DNA of 64,000 bases from Cryptomeria japonica. Lineage: Eukaryota > Streptophyta > Pinopsida > Cupressales > Cupressaceae. The notes under the pieces were generated by a model. It searched no databases and was not told the DNA's origin. It saw only the letters and a program-made list of their open reading frames with translations. Shown here one piece after another: positions 12,255-24,200 of the stretch (within the stretch, counting starts at the first letter, position 1; every line of letters begins with the position of its first letter). A program made the translations under genes and the position numbers. The stretch lies in NCBI RefSeq assembly GCF_030272615.1, contig NC_081410.1, positions 146,096,349 through 146,160,348 of the forward strand, written 5' to 3'.

Positions 12255-13895
12255 GGACATGGAGGTGGTATTGATTGTTAATAGTTATTTCACAATAGAT
12301 TTTTCATGTTTGGTAGATGGAAATGATGTTTTTAAAGGAGGCCCCTACTTTCTTAACAAGTGGGTCTATTCACCATGCCTTAGCATGTTTGATGCAACCC
12401 TATTGAGGAGATTTTAGCTAGGGTTCTTATTTGGGGAAGTGTCCCTTTGCTTCCACTTGAGTTATGGAGAAATGATATCTTGTACATGATAGTGTTTTTG
12501 TTAGGCATGACAATGGGATCATTGCAACAAATGATAGATTAAAAAAGGTCATTTTCTTTTCTCACATTCATATTGAAAGTCATTTGAACAAACCTTTTCT
12601 AGATACTTTGGAAATTTGTGTTGGGTCTACTTCATAGGTGTAACATATTGATTGTGAAGCCCTCCCATTTTAGTGTCATATTTGCCATGTATATGGGAAT
12701 CTATAGAGAAAGTGTCCTAAACCTCACCCTACAAGGACCTCAGCCAGTGGGGCTCCATCCAATGTGGGTCCTCTCCCAATGGCTTGTTACCTTTTCATCT
12801 TATTCAATTCTAACTAATAAGGAACCAATATATTTGTTTGGTGATTCAAGGGACCTTTGGCAGAGGGATCCTCTTTCACCTTACTATCCGTCTTATTGGC
12901 TAAAGGATTGAAATATCTTTTAAAATCCCATGTGAGATAAAGTGTTATCTCTAGATGGAATTGGGTTAATAGTCTCCCCATGCATTCTTACTTATGGTTT
13001 GTGGATGACACTACTCTTTTGGGAGAGGCTAGAATGAAAGAGGCATCTAACTTTAGACAAGCTTTAGATATTTATATTATTGTTCCAAACCAACGGATTA
13101 ATGAAGGAAATTCCTCCATGTTTTTCTCCAACATCCCCATTTTATCCAAGCCAAGATTTCTTGAATTCTCAAATTCCAAACTGGAACTCTCCCTTTGGTG
13201 TATTTAGGTATCCCCGTCTCCTCTAGTCCCTTGCTTATAGAAGCTTGGCAGAATGTGTTGGATAAATTCTATGGGAAAGTAAAGCATAAGACCTACATAT
13301 GGATTTCCTTTTATGGAAGAGTTTTATTATTGAAATCAATGGTCCAGATCTTCCCATTTATAGATGTATGGTCCAACCGACTCTTTTAAACTTCATCAAG
13401 GAATTGGATACTCTCTCTCAGTAATTCTTATGGGCTGGTAACTTTTGTCCTCAAAGTGGAGCTTGGTTAAGTGGGAGAATATATGTAGACCAAAAGAAGA
13501 AGGGGGACTTGGGTTTCACTAAGATATCCTTACAAGATAAGCCTTGGATACTAAAATTTACTGGTGTTGGTGCACTGGTTAGGATTAAAGTTGGGTCAAG
13601 ATTATTTCCTTGAAATATTTGAGGGGAGTGGCAAGTGATGATGTGACCAAAATTATATTGGTAAGAAAAGAATCTATGATTAGGACTCTCTTAAAAGGGG
13701 TGCTAATTTAATTGAGTAGAGATTTTTCTATATTTGTAAAAGAGGTTCTAATGTCGCCTTTTGGATTGATGCTTGGGATTATTTACCCCTATCTTGGAAA
13801 CGTATCCACATTTGTAGTATCTCTCAAATAACTCCATGGAGGATGTGTGGGAGAGGGTGGAGGATTTTAAAATAGTTTAGAGCTTGGAGTAGGTG
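12255..13895 (+). pseudogene. LINE (plant L1-type) remnant: ORF1-like piece and reverse transcriptase
   Basis: Seen: near 12270-12410 a frame with 'DGNDVFKGGPYFLNKW', resembling the DUF4283 region of plant LINE ORF1. From about 12770 the RT follows in shifting frames: 'DPLSPY' near 12870, 'LWFVDDTTLLGE' near 12997 (the catalytic [FY]xDD box), 'YLGIPVSSSPLLIEAW' near 13200, then 'GRVLLLKSMVQ' and 'QKKKGDLG'. Pre-zinc-finger sequence continues to about 13890. The endonuclease domain and the first RT blocks are missing between the two parts. Stops and frameshifts show that it is dead. The rest of the ORF resumes at 15656 after an insert. Confidence 0.8.
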
Positions 13896-15655
13896 GAGGT
13901 GTGAAAATAGAAAAACCCTAGTGAGTAGTCACCAAGAGATTCTTTAGAGAACCATGTTGATCTCTCTTGGATAATTGCTGAAAGAGATTACAGTTTCTTG
14001 ATGTGATGGATGAAAATGGGATCAAGCACACTAAGACCTAATCCTACTCTCATTCATAAATTGGAATACAAAATATCCCAAGGAAGTGATTCACTTTGAC
14101 TACCTCTTGTGAATAAGAGTCAAGGAATACTTTTAAGGTTTCTATTCCTTTGTTGATATGCAAGAGGAATGAGTCAAATGTAGGAGAATTCAAAGCTATG
14201 CTAATAGGACATGAAGGAAAGCAAGTAGAACAACAATAATAATAGACTGATACATGAATAAAACTAAGACACAAACTATAGATCTAAGTATGAAATTTGA
14301 TGTGAACTTGTCATTGAAATTTGAGCCTAACTGATTTAGACCAAGGTGTTGGGCACTCTAGTCCCTATCCCCAAAGTGAGATAGAAATTGAAGGTTTGCA
14401 AATTAAAGCACCAAAGATTTGAACAGGCAAAAATTGCCACCAAATGCAGAGGACCATAGCATTGAGCACTCTGGTTCAAGACAAGAGTGTTGGGTGCTCC
14501 AGTCCCAGAGGTCTGGGTCCTGCTTTTGAATATGGATCTATGCCTATTGATTCTGACTTCCTAAAAGATCATAGCTCCATTGGAAACCCTCAAATGTACC
14601 TGCAAGATGGAAAATGGTGTATGGGTGGCTATATAGGGTTTTACCTTAGTCAAACCCCTTGTTTTGGTGATTTCTATCTCCACAAATAGCCAATAAAGTA
14701 TTAAAAAGTGTGTGTCCTATAATCGCATGTGTTTGTAAGATTCCTATGAGCTAAAAATGCAAAAATGGAGTTCTACCCTATGTTTGGAGTAGAAACCCTA
14801 AATGAACATAATGTAAATACTTCAAATCACAAATGCAATGTAGATCCAGAGCACTCATGTGTCTGAAAATGAATGATGTGTAGATCTGAAAACTCACATA
14901 GAGATATGAAATAACATGAAACCATACCAAACCCTAAGTAAGAGGTACAAGTCAATCAACAGTCGATGATCTCCTTATTATTCTTCAATATCTCCTAAGC
15001 TTCCATGGATGATGAAAAAGGTTGATGAAGACTTTATTGATGATGAATTTGTTGATTGAAGACTTCACATAAAACCTACACTTTCACTTCATAATAGTCT
15101 CCTTTAATTAATCATGAATGGATCCTTCAAATGAGGAAAGGAAAGGTTATATATATGAAACCCTAACTTTAATTTTGAACATAGGCAAACCTAGAATTGA
15201 TGAAATTTTGCACAAAGAACTTAGATTTAAACATTATAATACTGCCAAAACATGATCCTAAAATTTGGGGAGAAAAAGTTGAGACTAGTGAGATTCACAC
15301 CGATTCGATCAACTATTTTCCAAATTTCTAGGGATGCAAGGTATCGTGATTAAAAATTCAAATCCAGATCGGTGTGTCAATCCAAGGTGTTTAGATATGC
15401 AAAAATGAGCTTTGAAGATTGAAATATGACTTTATTAGGATTTAATTAATTAATTATTTAAAGAAGATAAAATAAAAAGGGCACACTTAGTGTTAAGGGC
15501 CCAATTTTATAATTTGTAGAATGATAAGAGGGGGTTTTAGATTTAATTAAATTAATAATTAAATTCTTAAAGGAATTTTCAAATGCAAATGCAACACACT
15601 AAAGTAGGTGCTAACCTAAGTGTGAAATTGGACAACCCTAATTAAGGATGTACAA
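13895..15655. mobile_element. Unclassified insertion splitting the LINE
   Basis: About 1.76 kb of sequence lies between two collinear pieces of the same LINE ORF. It has no coding potential I trust. It contains a direct repeat of a 'gttgggcactctagtccc'-type word (about 14348 and 14489) and, near its right end, an AATTAATTA-rich part with 'gggcccaatttta'. The boundaries are approximate and I could not find terminal repeats or a target duplication. A solo LTR is my best guess. Confidence 0.4.
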
Positions 15656-16140
15656 TTTATGATGCTGCACCTAAGGAGGAGAGATCTCTTAGTGTGTAGT
15701 CCTAATCCTAAAGGGACTTACTTAATGGTGTGTGGGTATCAAGAATTGAATAGGAAAAAATATGGGGAGAAAATTATTTTGCTGGAAGATTGTGTTAAAC
15801 AAGTTTGCATGGCTAAAATGTCACTTTTTCCTTTGGTTTGCTACTCATAATAGGTGCCTCACTTGGAAGAATATGGAACCATCAATTTGTCTCCCTATAG
15901 GATGGATGGGGAAAGGTCCTCCCATTTCTTCAATGTTATTATTCTAGATTCCTTTGGAACTTATGTTGGAGTATTTGGAAGCATAAATGTGTTCATGCTT
16001 CCTCACTTATTAAATTTTGGAGAAGACTAATGAGGCTAACTCTTAAGGATTTTTTTTACCACTAACTTGGAGTATCAATCTAACTTGTATCCTTTGGTAG
16101 ATTTTGTTTGAAAGGAACCATTATTACATATGTATGTTTT
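15656..16140 (+). pseudogene. LINE remnant, continuation: zf-RVT domain
   Basis: Seen: 'GRKLFCWKIVLNKFAW' and 'CHFFLWFATHNRCLTW' (about 15762-15865) are the typical plant LINE zf-RVT region. After further shifts come 'LCWSIWKHKCVH' (about 15968) and 'FERNHYY' (about 16105), the usual end of that domain. The RNase H expected next in plant L1 elements is absent. At about 16138 the sequence changes to 'ttgtcattgatgtcaaa', an LTR-like opening, so another element may have cut in here. Confidence 0.75.
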
Positions 16141-17040
16141 ATTGTCATTGATGTCAAATGGTGTGGTTCGGATATGTTTTGGTTCGAACATTTGTTGTAT
16201 TGAATACAATGTTGGATTAGTTGTTGGAGCATGTGCTGTTACGTTTTTGGACTTAAGGATGATGTGATTGGTTTTGTGGTTTGGATATAGACAGGTTGCA
16301 TTGGCAGTTGTTCCAGTTGATATCATCTTGTTTTTTAATGGTAAGGATAGTTGGAAGCTTTATCTGTATCGTTTGGGTGTTGCCTATTTTGGTATGGACT
16401 CTTTCATTTGTATATTAACGTGATTGGTATATGTGTTTAGGTTTAGAAGTGACATATATTTGTTGGTCTAGTGATTCCATGTAATGTATTATTTTGTTCT
16501 GGTGTTGCTCATTGGATGTTGGTTTAGGTCTGGTTTATGTTCCATGTTTTATATTTTGGTCCAATTGTATATCTTAGGTCGGAAATATGCATACACATTA
16601 CAATCTATCTTTTGGTTGACTTAGTGAGGATGTTTTTGTTTTGGTTTGGTATATATTCATGATGATTTGATTGAAAATAATATTTGAGTGAGATGCAAGT
16701 AAGTTTGATAATGATGAGTATGCAAGATATGTGAAAAAATTGGTAGTGAGTATGTGTGACTTGATGTCAATGTGATTTAATTTGTTGTGTCAGTTGGTAT
16801 TGCAATGCAAAAGTGACAATGAGTGTAAATACAGTGATCCAAAAGATGTGGTGGTCTGGATATTTCAATAAGAGTAGAGATTGTGCTTTAACAGTGACTA
16901 TAATCAACATATGGAGATGCTTCTATGTATACAATTCTTTTTTTTTTAAGTTGTAATTCTATATCTTGCCCTCTTGCAATTAGCTTCAGGTTTGCAAGTC
17001 CTCTTTTGTATCTTGTCCCAAGAGCGGTTAGCTAAATGAT
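16100..17040 (+). mobile_element. Possible 5' LTR of element B (decayed)
   Basis: No gene. The opening around 16138 (TTGTCATTGATGTCAAA) matches a word near the start of the copia-type LTRs at 18913 and 28780. The sequence is T/G-rich with many 'ttggt' words. The end is not defined and no initiator-tRNA primer site is visible before the gag-like ORF at 17041. Tentative. Confidence 0.35.
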
Positions 17041-17928
17041 ATGGATGCTTTAAATCAGGGTGATTGGGATGATGTTGAAGTAGTTGTTGATAAGGAAGGA
17101 GAAATGAGATTTGTGTTGACTGATCTGGATGAGTGTAGAGAAAAGTATAAGAAGGCAGTGGAGAAGATTACTTTTTTGGGAGGTTTAGTGGACAAGGGAA
17201 AGAAAGAAATTGTTGAATTTGAAACAAAGCTTGAGGAGAAGACTAAGGAATGTTTAAAATTGAAAGAAGTGACAAATCTGAAAAGGGAACTCAAAGATGC
17301 TAAAGATAGAAGTAGTAATGGCTTAAGCTTGAAAGGTGGAAGAGAGATATGGGAATTCGTCTTGCAGTTACAGAATAATGGAGAGTTTGGTGAATTCCCA
17401 AAGATCAATGAAGAAAAGGACAAAGAAATAAAGAATGCTACTGAGGGTAAGAAGACCTTAATGCCTAATCAAAAATTTTGGAAGTCTATGTTAGACCAAA
17501 GACCTCCTCCTATTTCTTTCAGGTATTTATCTTTCAAAGGAAACTATTTTTCATGTAAGCAAGTAGGGCACAAAGAGAGTAGATGTAGAAATCAGATAAG
17601 GAATTATTCCTTCCAGGTAAATTGTCATTATTGCAATAAGTTTGGACACAAGGCTAGAGAATGTAGAAGCAGAATAAATATGAACAGTAGTGTCAGATCT
17701 TTCAATGGATGTTGTTATGTTTACAATGGATACGGGCACAAAGCTATTGAATGTAGGATGAATAAGAATTTCAAAAGAAATGTGAATATGAGTAAGATAC
17801 AAAATAGTTCAGTATGCTATAATTGTAATGTTGCTGAACATTTTGCAATTTTTTGCAAAATAATTAAAGGAATGCTTGCACGAAGAATGTGGTGGACTCT
17901 AAAGGAAAAGAAAAGGCATTGTGAGTAA
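17041..17928 (+). CDS. Gag-like coiled-coil protein with four CCHC zinc-knuckle positions (element B)
   Basis: Seen: 295 codons. Residues 1-110 are Lys/Glu-rich with heptad-like spacing (coiled coil). The C-terminal half has four zinc-knuckle positions. Knuckles at about residues 195-208 (CHYCNKFGHKAREC) and 259-272 (CYNCNVAEHFAIFC) are intact. The first, near 171, has lost its first Cys to Tyr, and the third, near 223, its second Cys to Tyr. Known: CCHC knuckles bind the element RNA in LTR-retroelement gags. The layout matches the ORF at 19782-20786 in element A, which points to a common family. The loss of two knuckles fits an old inactive copy. No standard copia gag domain is recognisable. 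Alternative: a captured host knuckle protein, less likely. Confidence 0.65.
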   Translation: MDALNQGDWDDVEVVVDKEGEMRFVLTDLDECREKYKKAVEKITFLGGLVDKGKKEIVEFETKLEEKTKECLKLKEVTNLKRELKDAKDRSSNGLSLKGGREIWEFVLQLQNNGEFGEFPKINEEKDKEIKNATEGKKTLMPNQKFWKSMLDQRPPPISFRYLSFKGNYFSCKQVGHKESRCRNQIRNYSFQVNCHYCNKFGHKARECRSRINMNSSVRSFNGCCYVYNGYGHKAIECRMNKNFKRNVNMSKIQNSSVCYNCNVAEHFAIFCKIIKGMLARRMWWTLKEKKRHCE

Positions 17929-17959
17929 AGAAATCAAAAGAGAAGACTGAAGGAAATAT

Positions 17960-18912
17960 TGAAGGTGGTTCGACATTCATTGTGGATGCAGTTCCCTCTT
18001 TCGGTAATTGACTTATATAGCAGGGTCTAAGGGGGAGCTTCAATAAAAACAACTTTTCAACCTCTCCTAGTTTGATGTTGAGAATCCTCTCATCATGGCA
18101 TATTTGTGCCATGCTTTTCTAAAGGTTTTGAGCATATCTTGTGGTCCGGATGTAATTTTTTAGAGATTTGGCAAACAGTGAATCAACTTTTTGAAAACCT
18201 AATTAATGATTATTTATTTCAGTGATTACAATCATTTGTTCACTTACAACTTGGAAATCAATGGAGAGAAAATGAGAAAATTCAGACAAAAGTGTGTGAA
18301 AAGGAAATGTAGAGCAGTGATTTGGAAAAATGATGAAAATTGTAAGTATCAATAATGAACCCAGACTTGAGTATGAGTTGAAACCTTTCATTCCATCAAA
18401 TATAGATTCAATTGGAGCTTTTTTTTGGAATTGATGATCATGTTATTCATGTTGTTCTAGAAGGACATGATCATGGGAAGATTAGGGCTTTCAGGTAGAA
18501 TAATTTGGCTGATAGTTCACAAAGGTTAAAAAATAAATTTGGAAACCTAGGGCATAAGGGTTTGGATACTTGGAATAACTTTCTGATGTTTGGAGATGAA
18601 GATATTATCATAATTGTTCTTATTAGAATTTATGGTGAATATATATAGCTTGATAAACCATACTTAATTTTGAAGAAAGTGTCGTAGATTGTGACAAGGT
18701 TATGTGTGAACGAAGAAGTGTCAATGTTGAAATCTATAAAGAATGTTGAAGTGATTCGTTTCACTGGTGTAGTATCAAATGGAAGAGCATTAAGAATAGA
18801 TTCTATTAGAGATGTAGATGTCAAGTATGCAACAATGGGGATATCATAAAAAGTGTATTACAAGAATAGAGAAGGTTCTTGTGCATCTACCAGAGTATAT
18901 ATGGCTTATAGG
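17960..18912 (+). pseudogene. Element B second ORF, 5' half (unknown family)
   Basis: Seen: broken reading frames from about 18360 to 18900 align by eye with the second ORF of element A at about 21290-21880. Shared landmarks are 'NIDSIGAF' (A: 'DNIGAF'), 'YGEYI-LDKPY' (A: 'HGAFFWLDSVH'), 'IVTRLCV' (A: 'VVTRLPS'), 'RALRIDSIRDVDVKYATMG' (A: 'KSLRVNDVTDINVKFISMI') and 'GSCASTRVYMAY' (A: 'SSLCIKSAYDMI'). Several stops interrupt it, and 'aagggggag' occurs near 18027. The frame is cut at 18912 by the insertion of element A and resumes at 25474. Function unknown. Confidence 0.7.
18908..18912 (+). other. Target-site duplication of element A, left copy
   Basis: ATAGG lies directly before the LTR start and is repeated at 25474-25478 directly after the right LTR. 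Confidence 0.9.
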
Positions 18913-19710
18913 TGTTGGCAAATGCACACTCCAATGAGATATTGTAGGTGATTAAAGGTTTTGTCATTGATGGCAACCTTGTAATCATATGATACTGGTA
19001 AGACAATATACCAGCACCAGCAACAATAGACTCTACACCGGCACATAGAACATCGGCAGTAAAAGGAAGTATATCGGCACCCAGGCTGACAGGAATTTTG
19101 TTTATAATATATTTTGTAATTAATTGTAAAATCATTGTCAGCCGACTTGGCAAGTTGTAAAATGACTCATATATGTATGAGATCATTATAGAACATTTTG
19201 TAAGCAAGAAGATAGGCGAAATAAGGCAGACCTATTATGCAAATTATAGGTTAAGGGTTTATGTATGAAGCAAAGATAAAACCGGTACTGGATCTGGCAT
19301 AGTAGATGCTATTTTGAAGCAGTACAAGACATTGGATTTGCATAATCCATTTTGTAAGTTAGTCAGACTTCCCATTTTGTAATTGAGTAGTAAGCTCTAG
19401 GCACTTGGCCTTCCTGCATGTGCAGACCCCTATTGTAGCAGTAATATTCTCTTATTGGCCAGTAAGTGAATATTGTGGGTCACAAATCCCACCGAGGTTT
19501 TTCCCACACCGGGTTTCCTCGTTGAACTACTGTGTTATGGTGTGCTTTTCATGTGGTTGTTGTTATCTCTATTTATTGCATTACTTTTTGTTTACCGATA
19601 TACAATATTGATATGCTTTACATGTTTTAAGTTAAGAAAATTTTCCAACCGGTTAGATACTGATTCACCCCCCCCCCCCCCCCCTCTTAGTATCTTTGGG
19701 AATCCTAACA
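18913..19710 (+). repeat. 5' LTR of element A
   Basis: 798 bp, from TGTTGGCAAATGCAC to AATCCTAACA. It contains a C run (19668-19684) just before its end, as copia LTRs of this type often do ('gattcacccccc'). It matches 24673-25473 throughout. Confidence 0.92.
19668..19684 (+). repeat. Poly-C run in LTR
   Basis: 17 consecutive C. The right LTR has a similar run from about 25428, interrupted by one G. Confidence 0.9.
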
Positions 19711-19712
19711 AT

Positions 19713-19724
19713 TGGTATCAAAGC
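19713..19724 (+). promoter_or_regulatory. Primer-binding site, initiator-Met tRNA type
   Basis: TGGTATCAAAGC two bases after the LTR. It differs by one base from the usual plant copia site TGGTATCAGAGC, which complements the 3' end of initiator methionine tRNA. It would prime minus-strand DNA synthesis. Confidence 0.85.
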
Positions 19725-19781
19725 TTGGTCCTCTATTTTTAGAAGCCTAACAGCTTGAGGAAGATCTTGACACTGATAGAG

Positions 19782-20786
19782 ATGGAAAACTTGATGAAGC
19801 AAATAGAAGCAACTCTCTCAGACTATGATATAGAAAAGTTGAAAAATATCAAACTTGAAGATGATCTAAAGGCTACACAGGATATTATTCAAGCACTTCA
19901 AGAAAATCTTACCATTGCAAGAAACAAGAGAAGAGAACTTTGTGAAAAAATGCAAAATGAGAATGATGAAAAAGAAACTCTTAGTGATCTGATGAATAAG
20001 CTGAAACAAGAAAACATGACAACAAAGAATGAGATGCAGGATATGACTATGAGATTTTGTAAAGAAATTGAAGATAGAAAGAAGAATGAAGAAGACTTGA
20101 CTAGAAGACTGGATGATGCTGCAAATGAAAAAACAAGACTTAGCTATGAAAATAATATGTTGAAGACAGATCTGATGCATGCACAAAATGACTCAAATGA
20201 ACTCATGAGACAAAAAGGTATCTTGGAAAGAGAACTGGCTACTGCAAATCAACACGAGGAAAAATTCAAGAAAAGCTCAAAAGAACTTGGTGACTTGCTG
20301 AAAAATCAAAAACCAAATGGTGACACTAATGGCCTTGGCTTTGAAGTTGGTGAAAGCGCCGGTACTACAAACACACATGATCATAGCAAACCGGTAAGAC
20401 AACCAAATGCTTATAAATTTAATGGAAAATGTTTTAACTGTAACAAGTATGGTCATAGACCAAATTAGTGTAGATCTAGAAATTATCAGAGCACTAATAC
20501 ACCCACCGGTCAATGCTCCAAATGCAACAAAATTGGTCATAATTCAAAAAATTGCAGAATGAATGTAAGATGTTATGTTTGTGGAAGATTTGGACACTTA
20601 TCTAATCAGTGTAGAACACAAACCGGCATAGGATATGGGAAAGCTATTCAGAAAAACAATGTGACCTGTTATGCTTGCAACAAGATTGGACATATTGCAA
20701 AATTCTGCAGAAGTAAGGCATCACCGACAAGTAATAATGGTGCTAGTTTGAAAGGTAAAGAAAAGGTTGAAGAGGTAAAGCAATAA
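19782..20786 (+). CDS. Gag-like protein of element A: coiled coil plus four zinc knuckles
   Basis: Seen: one frame of 334 codons from the first good ATG (19782), with a single in-frame stop at 20466. Residues 1-185 are a charged Lys/Glu/Asn-rich coiled coil. A loosely ordered Gly/Asn/Thr linker follows, then four CCHC knuckles at about residues 217, 245, 264 and 296 (for example CSKCNKIGHNSKNC, CYVCGRFGHLSNQC, CYACNKIGHIAKFC). The stop falls inside the first knuckle. The C-terminus is a Lys/Ser-rich tail. Known: knuckles bind retroelement RNA and coiled coils can drive particle assembly. Odd: ordinary copia gags have one knuckle and a different N-terminal fold, which I cannot find here. The same layout is seen in element B at 17041. 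Role as gag is inferred. Confidence 0.75.
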
Positions 20787-21219
20787 TTCTCAAAACAATG
20801 GATCGGAAAGTCAAATCTAAATGTTGATTGGAATACTCCTCCACCGACAAAACAAAGTAACACTCCACCGGCAGAACAGAGTAACACTCCACCGGCATGA
20901 GACTCTTCATCTAACTAAAGAAAATTCCTTTGAGGGTTTAGCAACCAAATGTGAAACATGCTATTATTCCCTCAGTTGATGGTGAGAAGTTGAAATTACT
21001 TCTATATTGGCAGATAAGTCATTACTTAACCGACAAGCATTAAATGTGGTGGTTGGCAAAATTAACATTATAAAGCAAGTGTTTTGGCTCCATTTTCATT
21101 TCACCAAGCATTCAAATCTTTGAGAGCGCAAAAATTCTAGAGCGAAGGCATTCCAAGCAAAGAAGTGAAGCAATTCATCAAGTAATCATTCCTTAAGGCA
21201 GATAAAGGTATTTATATCC
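20787..21219 (+). other. Inter-ORF leader of element A with TATA-like box
   Basis: Non-coding by frame. It starts with short repeats ('acaaagtaacactccaccggca', about 20848-20900). ATTATAAAGC lies at 21067-21076, and the following 140 bases look like a plant 5' leader (A/C-rich, no upstream ATG noticed close to the start) before the ATG at 21220. It may be an internal promoter for the second ORF; inference only. Confidence 0.35.
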
Positions 21220-24200
21220 ATGGCTTCTTCATCTGCTCCTGAATTCATTGCAAACCCTATTGTTGTTGAAGTTATTAAACGCCCTAGACCCGTATTCTAG
21301 TTAGTTCCTGAAATTGCCAAGAAAGATGATAACATTGGTGCATTTTCTAAAATTCCTAAGGGAGTAGTTTTTGTTGAAGACCCTAGAATGTATATACATT
21401 GTCATATAGAGGAATTGGGTGATGAGGAAATTAAGAATATGTATAAATCTGTAATTTGTGATGAATCCGGAAATATCAAACCTGAACACAAAATAGTTGA
21501 AACCCTAGGTTTCACTAAAATTCTTAGTATCCCAAATTTTCCCAAGGATGTTATGAGGATAGTACTAAGCAGGGTACATGGTGCATTCTTCTGGTTGGAC
21601 TCAGTTCACAAAATCACAAAAGAAGTAGTAAAGGTTGTGACAAGGTTACCTTCCATCGGTAACAGACCTGACAAAACAAAGAAGGTCTCAAATGACCTAG
21701 TGATAAACCTAACCGGTGCAACATCTGATAAGAAATCTTTAAGGGTAAATGATGTAACGGATATCAATGTGAAATTCATCAGTATGATCTTAGGCTACAA
21801 AACTACACATGCAAATAGGCTGAACTCAGTCTCTAGCCTATGCATTAAAAGTGCCTATGATATGATTAATGATAATGCAAGATAGATGTGTGTGAATGGC
21901 TTAAAGATGAACTGATTGACAATTTGGGAAAGATAAAGAAAGACAAAAAGGGAACATTCAGATTTGGAAACCTACTTGTTTGTCTAATGCTACACATAAC
22001 CAAACAAGTACCCGGTATTGGTATTAGAAATTTTGGTTTTGATATACCGGTAGGCAAACAGTTGTTAGATTTACTGAACAACATGGGAGAGAACAGAGAA
22101 AAGAACATAAATGAGTATTTTCAAGCATTGAAGGCCTAAATGAAGACAAGAGTTAGATTGTCACAAGCAATTGTGGACAAGTATAAGGATGAAATCTGTT
22201 TTGTAATAAAGAAGGATGAAATTTGGATGGAGGAAGTTATCTCGAGAACCATCTGGGTTACTGAAATGGGGTATGAAATTGATGACCACATAATAGAAAC
22301 ATATGCAAAAGCCCTCCTAGAAGCACCTAAGGAACCTAAAGAAGAGGTATTTGGCAGTGTTGAGACTGTTGAAAAACAAATTCAATCCAAGAAAAATGTA
22401 AAAAAGGTTGAGGCAACAGTTAGAAAAGGATCCAGGCAAGCAAAAGCTATTAAGGAAGATGTACTTAAACAAACTGGTATTACTGAAGATGAGTTAGAAG
22501 CCCTTCAACCAGAAATTCACCTTTCACCGATTGGAACTTCTTCAGAAAGTGACATACCAGCTGCATTCAAAAGAGTTGTGAGAAAAAGGAAATCTTCACT
22601 GATATCTTCACCTTCTCCTAGAAGAACAAGACAGAAACAATAGGTAGTAAGGCTCCCAGCAAAGAAATTAACTCCGAAGAAGAAAAAGGTGACTCCTAAG
22701 AAGAAGTCCATAGCTCCTATTGATAAATTACTAGATGAAATTACTGAGGATGGTAAATTGAAAAATATCAGCAAAATGTATAACACATTATCAGATGATG
22801 ACAAAGATAAAGTAGAGAATAGTGTAATATTGCACTTAGATATTTATAAGAAATTTTTGATGCAAGTTGTTGATGAAATACCGACATATCTCTACAACAG
22901 ACTTGAAGCTAGGAGAGTAGGTATTATTGAACTTGATAAGAAAATAAAAATTGAAAAATTACTTGTTGTACATCCTGTCAACTCACCTGATGAGATAGAT
23001 AAATTGATCTCAGAGGCTAACCGGTCAGTATTTTCAACTGCTCACAGGCATGTAGCACTGATGGCAGGGAGAGTGAATGAGGTAACAGAAGAAACAACTA
23101 ATGCATGGGACATATTCCTTGTAGAGAAGGAAAAGCAGGAAGAGTATCGAAGTCCTAAACCCATCAAGGTATATCAAAAGGATAAGGGAAAAGGAAAGGT
23201 TGGTGGACCACCCAACATTAAAATAACAGACAACTTATCCCCACCACCTCTAGATACTCCACCGGTAGTTACTACTGACAATCAACCAGCTACTGAGAGT
23301 ATGGACATACCACATGAGGACACAAATCCTGATTCTAAGGTGTTATATACAATGAACATTGACACTCAGAAAGTCAATATTGTGGTAGATAAGGAATCAA
23401 CAGGGAAAACAGATGTGGCAATTGGGCCACCGGCAACAGGTAGCACAGAAGAAAAATCGGCAGTGGACAACACTGAGAAATAGGTAGAGCAACAGGTTCC
23501 CTCATAGGAACAGGTTCATGCAGAGACAGTGCCACCGACAACAGCTGAGCAACCCAAACCTTTGCTTAGAGAAATGCAAACACAAACTGACCTACCAGAG
23601 GTCACTACAAGCAAAGAAATTACTCACACCAACGGAAGACAGATTGTTGGTTCTTCCAATGCAGAATTTAGACCAATAAATGTGACAAAAGTTCTTTTGG
23701 ATTCTATCAAGAAAATAACAGAGTGTAGCTCACAAGCATACAAAGCTATTGATGATACAATCCCAATTTTGAAAATGATAGCACCCAAATGTAATGTGGA
23801 TAATAAAGATTCTTTAAATCAACTTGACACATTGTCTAAGTATATTACTGACAACATTGTGACAGTTGAACAAATAAATGAGGAAGCATTCAAAGAGAAA
23901 CTAGAGAAGGAAAAACACAAATTCTTTGAAGAGGAAATAAAGAAGTGCATGAGACAATTTGACACTCTTTTACTGGCACTATGTAATACACTAAAAGAGT
24001 TTAAAACTTTGTATAGAGATACATGCAAAACAAAATTTTTGATAGTAGATACAGACAAGAAGATCAGCAAGGTACAGGAAGAAATAAATAAATTAGCTAA
24101 CAACTTCATTAATTCATCTGAACCATTATCAGTTTTTGAGCAGAAAACAACAGGTTTTGAGGAGGAACTTCTAAAATTGGAAAGAGAGAAGCAAAGTATA

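Noticed and set aside
14444-14689. 81-codon frame in the LINE insert
   Set aside because: Covers a direct-repeat word typical of LTR sequence; no motif.
16100-17040. Primer-binding site for element B
   Set aside because: No sequence resembling TGGTATCAGAGC was found before the gag-like ORF; only the LTR-like opening remains.
19405-19742. Open frames repeated at 25150-25502
   Set aside because: Repeated only because they are in the two LTRs of element A.
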